Positions 6,833 to 15,400 of a DNA stretch of 64,000 bases are shown here, piece by piece. A model generated the notes under the pieces. The model did no database searches and had not been told where the DNA came from. It saw nothing but the letters and a program-made list of their open reading frames with translations. The translations under genes were made by a program, and so were the position numbers. Position 1 is the first letter of the stretch. Every line of letters starts with the position of its first letter. The DNA is taken from positions 1-64,000 of the forward strand of contig JAFGPX010000145.1 of assembly GCA_016935975.1 (NCBI GenBank), in the 5' to 3' direction. The stretch comes from Deltaproteobacteria bacterium (GTDB lineage: Bacteria; Myxococcota_A; Polyangia; Fen-1088).

Positions 6833-9562
6833 TCATCTGCTCCCCCTCGCTTCGAGCAGCGCCTGCTTGAGCGCTTCCGCGAGCCCGTCGATGCGTGCCT
6901 CGTCCGCGATCTTCTCGCCCGTGGCCTGGTCGCGCACGTAGAAGATGTCGGCCACGCGATCCGCGGCCACCCCCACGCGCGAGCGGTGGATGTCGAGCCC
7001 CTGCGCCGCGAGGGTGCGGGCAATGGTGTACAGCACGCCGGGCTCATCCTCGGTGAACACCTCGACGATGGTGAATCCCTTGCTGGTTTCGTTGTCCACG
7101 CCGACCTGGGTGGGCGGCACCTTGGGTCTGGCGCGCTCGAAAAGGGGAAGCTGTCGCCGCCGCTTGGCGACCAGCGACTCGACCGTGGTCTTGCCCGAGA
7201 GCACCGCCTCCAGGTCCCGTCGGATCGAATCGATGCGGTGCTCCTCGGTCACGGCCCCGTCGGGCTCTTTGCGGACCCTGAAGATGTCCAGCGCCTCGCC
7301 GAACTCGTCGCCGCGCGCCTCCCGTTCGCGCGAGTAGATGGCGGCATCCAGGATGTCGATACGATTGGCGTAGAGCACTCCGGTCACCTTGGACAGCAGG
7401 CCGGGCTGGTCGTCCGCCACCAGCACCAGATCCGAAAAGGTGCCGCGCTCGTTGTGCGTCACTTCGATGGCGCAACATCCCCTGCGCTGTCGCAGCAGAC
7501 GCACGTGCGCCGCGATTCTCTCCGCCTCCTGCTCGGCGAAATAGCGGTCGGGCAGGCCCGCGAACGCCTCCTGGACCGAGTCCGAACGCGAATCCTCCCG
7601 CAGAAGCGCCGCAGCCTGGCGCTGTCGCTCCTCCACCAGCTCGGCCCGTTCGGCAGCCAGCAGGTCGGGACCGCGGCGCATGAACTTGAGCGTGCGGTCG
7701 TAGAGATCGAAGAGCAACACGTACTTCCACCGGGTCATGTTCTTGGGCCCGGTAGAGGCCAGGTCACAGAAGGTCAGCAGGAAGAGCTGGCGCAGCTTCT
7801 CCTCGGTACCGCACAGGCGCGCGAAGAAGTCGAGAAGCCCCGGATCCTGCAGATCGCGGCGCTGCGAGTTGTGGCCCATTTCGAGGTGCTCGCGCACCAG
7901 GAACTCGACCAGCTCGACCTCCTCGGCCGGCAGCCCGAGGCGCTCGGCGATGGCCCTGGCGAGCTCGGCGCCCTTGCCGGCGTGGTTCGAGCCGAGCGGC
8001 TTGCCCACGTCGTGCAGGAGCAGGCCCACGAAGAGGGCCCGCCTCGAGACGACCTCGGGGAAGACGTCGCAGACCTCGGGATACTCCTCGCGCAGCTCCC
8101 CGCGGGCGATGGCCTTGAGCGTGGCAACCGCGTACAGGGTGTGCTGGTCCACGGTGTACACGTGGTAGATGTCGTGCTGCACGCGTCCGCTGATTGGCAG
8201 CCACTCGGGCAGCAGAGCGGCGATGAGGCCCGTGTCCTGCATCTGCTCCAGGCGGGAAGGCGTGGCGGCATCGTTCAGGTCGGTCAGGACATCGAGGAAG
8301 CGAGCCGCCGAGTCGGGATCGCGCCGCAGAGACTCGGCGTGATTTGCGACGATCTCGGCAAGGCTGTCCAGCGTGGCCAGAGCGATGCCCGCATCCAGCT
8401 GTTGTGCAACATGGAATAATCTAATCATTTCGGAAGGATGCCTCTCAAGAATCAAGCTATCCTTCACCTCGAGCTCGGGCCCGCGCAGGTGGAAGCTCGC
8501 GTCCGCTCGCGCGCCGGAGGGGCCCGCCACGGGCCGCAGCCTTGCGCGCGCGGAAGGTCGCTCGCATATGCGCTGCATTAGACGCGCGGTCGTGTGCTGG
8601 ATGGTGCGCGCGTGGGTCTGGAAGTCGTGCATCAAGGCCTCGACCGCGGGCGTGACCGCGGGCTCGTCTTTCTCGTCCACCGGGCCGAATTCCGGGTGGA
8701 ACATGGGCGCGATCTTCTCCTGCAAATCGAAGCGTAGCTGGTCTTGCCGGCGCCCGGCCGAAAGCTGCAGTGCCGCGCGCAGCCCGAGCATGAAATCGAT
8801 GGCCCGCGCCATCGCTTCGGCCTGCCGAGGCGACATCTCGCCCAGCGCGGCCAGCTCTTCTGGAGCCGAGACCCGAAAGCGCGCCTGGGCCGCCCAGCGG
8901 CCAACGCACAGATCGCGGATCCCGCCAGGTCCGTTCTTGAGGTCCGGCTCGAGCATGAAGATGGTGTCGCCGAAGCGCGAATGGCGGTCTTCCTGCTCCT
9001 TGCGCAGCCGCGCCACCAGGCTGTCCGGCGTGGTGCGCGCCACACGCGCCTCGTAGCGCGTGATGAAATCGTCGGCCAACCCCCGATCACCGATCAGGAA
9101 GCGAGCGTCGAGCAACGCGGTGGCGGCCGCAAGATCCTTTTGGGGCAGGCCCAGTCCGTCGCGCACCGAACGCACGGCCTGCCCGGCATCGACCTTGGCG
9201 TCCCACAGGGGCACCAGAATCGCGTGGGCCAAGGCCTCGACGCGAGCGTCGGGCTCCCCCGCGCACAGAAAGAGCAAATCCAAGTCGGAATAGGGGGCAA
9301 TCTCGCGGCGGCCGAAGCTCCCGGTCGCCAGCACGGCCACCCCCGAGGAGCCGCCGATCCCGGCCTCGGCGAAGTGGAAAGCCAGCATGTGGCGGACGGT
9401 GTCCTCGACCGCCGTCGCCAGGGCGCGCGCGATGGCCAGCCCACCTTCCCCTGCCGCCACGGCGCAGCCGGCCGCGTCGCGGGCGGCCCGCATGCGAGCA
9501 GCGATCCAGGGGGCGTCTGGGCGGGGGCGCTTCTGCATGTCTGTCAGGGCATGCATACCCAT
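6833..9562 (-). CDS. glnD: [Protein-PII] uridylyltransferase / uridylyl-removing enzyme
   Basis: Encodes 909 residues, the normal GlnD size. The nucleotidyltransferase motif GSFGRREIAPYSDLD is at about residues 81-95. An HD phosphohydrolase domain is at about 515-530 (LLHDVGKPLGSNHAGKGA) with EFLVREHLEMGH after it, and two ACT domains fill the C-terminus (from about 705 and 820). GlnD senses glutamine through the ACT domains and adds UMP to, or removes it from, the PII protein to control nitrogen assimilation. All key catalytic residues are visible. The start MGMHALTDMQK has no clear ribosome site; in-frame Met codons at residues 3 and 9 are alternatives. No glnB, glnA or amtB gene is in the window. 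Confidence 0.95.
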   Translation of the reverse strand: MGMHALTDMQKRPRPDAPWIAARMRAARDAAGCAVAAGEGGLAIARALATAVEDTVRHMLAFHFAEAGIGGSSGVAVLATGSFGRREIAPYSDLDLLFLCAGEPDARVEALAHAILVPLWDAKVDAGQAVRSVRDGLGLPQKDLAAATALLDARFLIGDRGLADDFITRYEARVARTTPDSLVARLRKEQEDRHSRFGDTIFMLEPDLKNGPGGIRDLCVGRWAAQARFRVSAPEELAALGEMSPRQAEAMARAIDFMLGLRAALQLSAGRRQDQLRFDLQEKIAPMFHPEFGPVDEKDEPAVTPAVEALMHDFQTHARTIQHTTARLMQRICERPSARARLRPVAGPSGARADASFHLRGPELEVKDSLILERHPSEMIRLFHVAQQLDAGIALATLDSLAEIVANHAESLRRDPDSAARFLDVLTDLNDAATPSRLEQMQDTGLIAALLPEWLPISGRVQHDIYHVYTVDQHTLYAVATLKAIARGELREEYPEVCDVFPEVVSRRALFVGLLLHDVGKPLGSNHAGKGAELARAIAERLGLPAEEVELVEFLVREHLEMGHNSQRRDLQDPGLLDFFARLCGTEEKLRQLFLLTFCDLASTGPKNMTRWKYVLLFDLYDRTLKFMRRGPDLLAAERAELVEERQRQAAALLREDSRSDSVQEAFAGLPDRYFAEQEAERIAAHVRLLRQRRGCCAIEVTHNERGTFSDLVLVADDQPGLLSKVTGVLYANRIDILDAAIYSREREARGDEFGEALDIFRVRKEPDGAVTEEHRIDSIRRDLEAVLSGKTTVESLVAKRRRQLPLFERARPKVPPTQVGVDNETSKGFTIVEVFTEDEPGVLYTIARTLAAQGLDIHRSRVGVAADRVADIFYVRDQATGEKIADEARIDGLAEALKQALLEARGSR

Positions 9563-9662
9563 TCGGCGACAAGAAGTCGAATAGGCGTGTCAAGCCGTCA
9601 GACAAACAAAAGGTCTCTCGCCGGCGTTGACGGCGTGCTCGGGCTGCGGCACCGTATGGATC

Positions 9663-10133
9663 ATGTCGGCAATCGAACTGGCCCCACTTTCGGATCGACT
9701 GGACGAGGACGAGGTCAAATCGCTGCGCAAGCTCCTGGAGCAGGTTGGCGCCAAGCTGCCCCACATGGAAGAGCACACCACCCAGACCTTCGCCAAGCGC
9801 CTCAGCGAAGAGGCCATGACCGAGTTCATCGACCGCCTGGATGCCCACGACGTCGCCGCGGACATCTACCTGCCGCTCGAGTTCGACGGCCCCCTGACCG
9901 TGGGCGACTTCCGCGTGGCGTCCGCCTACGCTTTGCAGGAGACATTGGAAGAGATGAAGGAAGAGCTGGCCATCGAAGACGACGACTACGACGAGGACGA
10001 CGAAGAAGACGACGAGGAAGAGATGGATGAAGGCAGCGTGATCGAGGCGCAGATGCGCAACATCTGGCAGCTGGTCACCGACGCCTGCGGCGAGTCCATC
10101 GAGAAGAACTTCCCCCTCCACCTGCGCGTGTGA
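9663..10133 (+). CDS. Small acidic protein of unknown function
   Basis: The ATG at 9663 gives 156 residues; the frame opens further upstream but the Cys-rich extension looks non-coding. The first 100 residues are predicted helical (RLDEDEVKSLRKLLEQVG). A continuous Asp/Glu run (DDDYDEDDEEDDEEEMDEG) covers about residues 108-126, and a helix-rich tail ends EKNFPLHLRV. I recognise no family. The acidic run suggests binding to basic proteins or metal. The gene is divergent from glnD and is followed 12 bp later by the ACT-domain gene, with which it is probably co-transcribed. Confidence 0.8.
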   Translation: MSAIELAPLSDRLDEDEVKSLRKLLEQVGAKLPHMEEHTTQTFAKRLSEEAMTEFIDRLDAHDVAADIYLPLEFDGPLTVGDFRVASAYALQETLEEMKEELAIEDDDYDEDDEEDDEEEMDEGSVIEAQMRNIWQLVTDACGESIEKNFPLHLRV

Positions 10134-10145
10134 GCCCGGCCCGCC

Positions 10146-10697
10146 GTGACCGACCTCGTGCTCACCCTCATCGGCCCCGACCGCCCCGGCCTGGTGGAGG
10201 CGGTTGCCGAGGTCGTGGCCCGGCACGGCGGCAACTGGCTGCAAAGCCGTATGGCGCGACTGGCCGGCAAGTTCGCGGGGATCCTGCGCGTCGAGATCGC
10301 CGAGGACAAGGCGCAGGCGCTCCTCGCGGCGCTGGCCGAGCTGGCGGCGCGCGGCCTCAAGATCACGGCCGAGCCCAGCAACGAGGCCGGCCTGCCGGCC
10401 AGTGGGCGCACCCTGGAATTGGAGCTGGTCGGCCTCGACCGCCCCGGCATCGTGCGCGAGATCTCCCAGCTCTTCGCCAGCAGCGGCGCCAACGTCGAAG
10501 AGCTGGCCACCGACCGCAGCAGCGCCCCGATGTCGGGCGAGATGCTGTTCTCCGCCAAGGCGCGGATGCACCTGCCCAAGGACGCCGACCTAGGCGAGCT
10601 GCGCGCCGCTCTCGAACGCCTGGCCAGCGACCTCGTGGTCGAGATCCGCCTGGTCGAGACCGCTCTCGAAACCAAGCCGCAGCGGGCGCCGCGGTAG
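10146..10697 (+). CDS. Tandem ACT-domain protein (GcvR-like)
   Basis: GTG at 10146 gives 183 residues. Two ACT domains are visible: residues about 3-75 (LVLTLIGPDRPGLVEAVAEV, then GGNWLQSRMARLAGKFAG) and about 88-165 (LELVGLDRPGIVREISQLFA, then GANVEELATDRSSAPMSG). This is the glycine-cleavage-repressor-like (GcvR) arrangement, in which small ligands such as amino acids bind ACT dimers. There is no DNA-binding domain, so regulation would be by protein contact. Its place after glnD and the acidic protein suggests a nitrogen or amino-acid sensing role, but that is only context. Confidence 0.88.
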   Translation: MTDLVLTLIGPDRPGLVEAVAEVVARHGGNWLQSRMARLAGKFAGILRVEIAEDKAQALLAALAELAARGLKITAEPSNEAGLPASGRTLELELVGLDRPGIVREISQLFASSGANVEELATDRSSAPMSGEMLFSAKARMHLPKDADLGELRAALERLASDLVVEIRLVETALETKPQRAPR

Positions 10698-10755
10698 GAA
10701 AGCGCGGGAGCGCGCAGGGCAATGCGCAAATAGTGCCCGGCTACCGCGCCTGGAC

Positions 10756-10768
10756 TATCATGTGCGCG
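10756..10768 (+). promoter_or_regulatory. Possible -10 box for a leaderless transcript
   Basis: TATCAT at 10756-10761 lies 6 bases before GTG 10768, where the N-terminus of the kinase-like protein aligns best. No ribosome site is seen. The spacing would place the transcription start at the start codon. A -35 box is not convincing. Confidence 0.3.
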
Positions 10769-12474
10769 TGTCTTCGCTTGGCCGCATCGCTGGGTACGAT
10801 CTCAGAGAGCTGCTCGGCTCGTCGGGCCTGACCGAGACCTATCGGGCCCGCGCGCCGCACACGGCTTCCGTGCGCTCGGTCGCCCTCAAGCTTCTCCGCC
10901 TCGACTGGCTGCCCGAAGAGGCCCGCGAGGCCGCCGCGGTCAAGTTCCTGGCCGCCGGCCATCGCGCGCTGGCGGCAACGGTCGGCGGCATGGGCCGCAT
11001 CGTCGAGGTTTCCGATGATCCGGCACAACCCTTCGTGGCCACCGAGCTGGTACCCGGGGTCGACATGCAAGGGCTGGTTCAGCTCGCGCGCCGGCGCGAC
11101 GAGACGGCTGTGGGCCTCGCGGCGCCGCTGGTCGAGGCGCTGTGCGGGCAAGTGGCGCGCATCCTCACCTCGGCGCACGAGGCGAACCCGCCGCTTCCGC
11201 ACCTCGGGCTCCGCCCGAGCAGCGTTCGCGTTACGCCTGCGGCCGGGGTCGTGGTCGTGGACTTCGGGGTGGCCGCCTCGCTGCGCGGCCTGGGCGAACA
11301 GAGAATCTCGAGCTGGTACTTCCTGCCGCCCGAGCTGCTGGTGGCCGAAGAGCCGAGCGCCGGCGCCCATGCCGGTCAGACCGCGGATCTCTATTCCCTT
11401 GGCGCCCTGCTCTTCTTTCTGCTTTCCGGACGACCGCCGCTCGAGGCAAGCACCCTGGCCCAGCTCGTCGAGCAGGCCTGGGAACCGCTCCCTGCCTTGC
11501 CCTCGATGCCCGAGCACCTGACGGGCGCCATGCGTAGGCTGATGGCGCCCGATCCGGGAAAACGGCCGGCCTCGGCCCGCGAGGCCGCGGAGCTGCTGAC
11601 GAGCGGCACCCTGTCCGCGCAGGAGCGGCGCGACATCATCGCGGGAGCCGTGCGCGCGCTGGGCATCACGGCGCGGCCCAAGAAGACGACCGGGCCTGCG
11701 GCCGCGCCCGCCGCCGTGCCGCCACCTCCCTTCGCCAAGCCAGCCCCAGCCAAGCGCAGCGCCCGCCGCAGCCAATGGCGATGGCGCCTCAGCCTGGCCG
11801 GGGTCACCCTCGTTGGACTGGCTGCGGGCTTTGGCGGGCTCTGGGCCTACCGCGCGCGCGTTCCGGTGGACTTCGTCGAGAAGGAGAGCGCCCCAGGCGC
11901 GCGCGTGGAATCGGCTCAACCGCTCAATACGATGGAGATCCCTCCCACCTCGGAGCTGGGCGCGAGAACGAACCTCGACGCGGACGTGCCTTCCGACCGC
12001 GTCTACGTGCCCGCGCCCAAGCGCAAGTTGCCGCGGGTCCCCGGCCACCTGGACATCGACACGGTCCCGACCGGCGCCGATGTGTGGGTGGACGGGGTGC
12101 TGCGCGGCACGACCCCCGTTGATTTGACCCTGGGCCCGGGCGGACACCGCGTCGTTCTGCTCAAGGAAGGCTTCCGCATGCACAAGGACGTGTATGACAC
12201 CACCGATGGCGAATGGATCAGGCCGCACCTGCGGGCCGTGGTCGAGCCACCGTCCAGCGGCGCCTTCGTGAACGTGTACTGTCGTGGCACCAGCCGCTTG
12301 CCGATCTTCGTCGACGAAGAAGACACCGGCCATCTCTGCCCGGTCAAGATGCTGCCGGTCCTTCCCGGACAGCGAAAGATCGCGGTCTTCGTGCCGGCGC
12401 GCAGGGACTTCGTGTCCAACGAGGTGCTCGTACGCTCGGGCCCCAAACCGCAGTCCGTGACCTTGCAGGATTGA
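10768..12474 (+). CDS. Ser/Thr kinase-like protein (probable pseudokinase) with PEGA domains
   Basis: Encodes 568 residues from GTG 10768 (GTG 10762 is in frame). Residues 1-270 follow the Hanks-type kinase fold: IAGYDLRELLGSSGLTETYRA, the Lys strand VALKLL near residue 40, and VVVDFGVAA near 163. The catalytic loop, however, reads HLGLRPSS near 144 instead of HRDLKPEN, so the catalytic Asp is missing. A Pro/Ala linker, a basic patch and one membrane helix (about 336-357) lead to an outward-facing region with PEGA-type repeats (DIDTVPTGADVWVDGVLRGT). It is probably a signalling scaffold or ATP sensor rather than an active kinase. The stop abuts the stop of the convergent PilY1-like gene. Confidence 0.85.
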   Translation: MSSLGRIAGYDLRELLGSSGLTETYRARAPHTASVRSVALKLLRLDWLPEEAREAAAVKFLAAGHRALAATVGGMGRIVEVSDDPAQPFVATELVPGVDMQGLVQLARRRDETAVGLAAPLVEALCGQVARILTSAHEANPPLPHLGLRPSSVRVTPAAGVVVVDFGVAASLRGLGEQRISSWYFLPPELLVAEEPSAGAHAGQTADLYSLGALLFFLLSGRPPLEASTLAQLVEQAWEPLPALPSMPEHLTGAMRRLMAPDPGKRPASAREAAELLTSGTLSAQERRDIIAGAVRALGITARPKKTTGPAAAPAAVPPPPFAKPAPAKRSARRSQWRWRLSLAGVTLVGLAAGFGGLWAYRARVPVDFVEKESAPGARVESAQPLNTMEIPPTSELGARTNLDADVPSDRVYVPAPKRKLPRVPGHLDIDTVPTGADVWVDGVLRGTTPVDLTLGPGGHRVVLLKEGFRMHKDVYDTTDGEWIRPHLRAVVEPPSSGAFVNVYCRGTSRLPIFVDEEDTGHLCPVKMLPVLPGQRKIAVFVPARRDFVSNEVLVRSGPKPQSVTLQD

Positions 12475-15400
12475 CTATTCCAGCAACTCGGTCCAGTTGA
12501 GGCGGTTGTACTGGCCGGTGCCCGTGGCCGGCGGCAGCGCCAGGCCCGCAACCACGCCATCCGGCGAAACCCCGGTGACGTTGTAGGGGCCGCCGGCGCC
12601 GAAGATCATGATCTGACCGCGCATCACGACCGGAGAGGTCACCGGCTCGCTCGCCACCATGGCGCCGACCCGCTGCTCGACATCGCCGCTCGACATCTCG
12701 TGGACGGTGAAGAAGGTCTCGCCCTTGGTGCAGCCGTCGGGCGCCGGGGCATACCACATGGTGTAGACCTGGAAGCCGCTGGCGTCCCGCTTGAGAACCC
12801 CGAGCGGCGTGGCCGTCGGCCGGGCGTTGAGTGGCATCGACTGCGAGCAGGTGATGACTCCGTTCGCGTCCATGGCGGTCACGCCGCAGATCTCGGCGTC
12901 GTTGCCGACCGTCAACTCTATCTTGCCGCCGTTGCCCCACTCGGTGTCCCTGACGACGGCGGTGATGTTGCCGTTCACGTCGGTCTCGGCCTTCTCCTTC
13001 CAGAAGATCAACTTCGAAGGCGGCAAGTCGGTCGTGTCGAAATCCAAGTTCGAGTTGGTCACCTGCACGGGGTAGATCTCGTGCGCGTGGTTGGTGACCA
13101 GCGAGTCGCGATCAATCTGCGCCACGGTCGGGCAGAAGTGCAGCGGATGGTCGCAGCCGAAGTCGAGCGCTGCAACTGGATTGCCACCCAGGAGATAGCG
13201 CCACATGCGCCCCGCGGTGTCGCCGAAGTAGGCCGCGATGATCTTGCTGTCCTGATTCTTGGCGAAGTCGCGCGCCGTCGCCACGTCGGTCAGGTTGGTG
13301 TACTCCTGCGCGCAGCTCGCGGCCGGGGCCAGGCTCTTGTTGGTCACGATGGTGCCGTCACGCGCCGCCGAGGTGAGCAGGGCGCGCCCTTGCGTGGTGC
13401 TGCCCGTGGTCACGGGATACCCCGAGGTCATGATGATGCGGTAGTCGTCGAGCGACGAGGTCTTGTTCATCAGGAAGGCCGGCAGCGATATGGTGTTGCC
13501 CAGCGCATCGTCGTAGGCGGTCTTCTGGGCGCCGTAGCCCGAGTGCCACTGCACCCTGAAGGGCGGCTCGGCCAGGCCGTTGCTGCCGAACGGGTCGGTC
13601 ACGTCCAGCATGAAGATCTCGCTGCCGCCGTAGCCCTCGGGCATGAGCAGCAGGGTCTTCCACACAGCCGTCTCGGCGTCGGCGCAGTTGGCAATGCACA
13701 GCGATTTGGCCTTGGGCGAGTCGGCGAGACCGAAGATGTGGTCATAGGGGCTCGGCCGCTGGCCGCCTTGCGTGTACTGCCGGCGAATGACCGGCAACAT
13801 TTCGGGCGGCGCGAAGGCGAAGGCCTCGGTGCCGGCCGAATAGGTCGTCGTACCGATGGTCGTGTCCTCCAGGAAGAAGGCGTGCAGCATGGCATCGGAC
13901 GAGCCCACGTAGACCAGGTGCGGCCGGTTCATGTAGCGCTGGAAGAAGGCGTGCCCGCCCGGCAGCGGGATGTCGCCCGGGCTGGCGATGTCGAGAGGCG
14001 TGGAGTTGACGATGGCGCCCAGTCGCGCACGGTTCCCGAAGGTCGGATCGCCGATGGCCCAGCGTGCCACGCGTTCGGCTTCCTCGGGACTGGCGCCCAG
14101 GCCCAGGGCCGCCAGAGCGGCCTTGTTGGTGATGCTACCGTCGGCCGCGATCTGGAACTTGACCATGTCTGTGCCGTCCCAGGTGTAGATGCGGCGGGCT
14201 CGCCAGTCCATGGCCTCCAGCTTGGTGTAGGCGTCCCACACGATATCGGGACACATCATGTTTTCGTCGTTCACACAAGGGGTGTTCAAGCTCATCAGGT
14301 CGTAGCTCAGCAGGTGCCCCTTCCACTCCGGGAAGTCCATGCGCGAGTCGAGCGCATAGCGGCCCTCGGCCACCGTGGTGGCCTGCTGCGTGCCGGCCGA
14401 GCTGCTGGTCGGCGCCGTGGAGTAGCTGCCCCTGACCGCGTCCAGCACGGCCAGCTCGATGGCGTCGTTGAGCTCGTCCTCCCGCTGCGCCAGGAGGGCG
14501 AAGGGGGCGACCCCGTCGCCATCGGCGTCGGTACGGCCGGCGCGCGCGATGTTGTCGTTGATGACGAGCGGCGGCCCCGCGGCGACGTCGCCCGAGAAGC
14601 CGATGACGTAGGTCCTGACCCCGAGGTCCTTCCACAGACGGTAGGCGGCCAGCACCGAACGGCAAAGGCACCCCGCGGCCTCGGGATCGGGCGCGGCGCA
14701 CTCGGCCTTGTCGCACAGCGAGAGTCCGCTGGCGTCGATGTCGCCCGGCCCGTTGGCCGCGCCGTCGGTGATGAGGAGCACGTAGTTCGAGCGACAGGCC
14801 ACGGGATCGACCGGAATGCCGCGAGCCGCGTCGCCGGTCTGGAGCGCGCTCATGTAGTGGTAGACGCTGTTGTCGGGGTTGGCGCTCACGCTGTCGTTTC
14901 TCAAGGTGCAACCGGTGGGCGTGCTCCAGTACGCCATCAGACCGCCGTAGGACGCGTACTCCAGCCGCTTGCCGATGGTCTGGACCTGGCTTTGGGCCAG
15001 ACTCATGTTGTCGTCGTGGGCGGTGTCGATGTACGGCGCGATGGCGCGGCCGCCGCACTGGGCGCCGCACACGCCGGTGGTTTCACAGTCGGTGAAGGAA
15101 AACGGCGGCGGCAGGCCTCCGTTGTAGTAGTTGCTGAGCGCCTGGTAGTAGGTGAAGTTCTTGGCGTCGTGGACGATGTTCTTGCCGGTGTAGCTCGGCA
15201 TCACAACCATGGACGTGGCGTTCCCGCCCACTACCCCGTCGTACTGATAGAAGCTGCCCTGGTACTCGCCCGTGCCCACTCCTTTGACCTCGCAAATCTC
15301 CCCGCAGAAATTCTGCTCCGCGTCCACATAGCTATCGGGGCCCGTGCGCACGGTGTAGCGGCTGTTCTGCATCAGGCGCAGGGTCATGGGCGTGCCCGAG

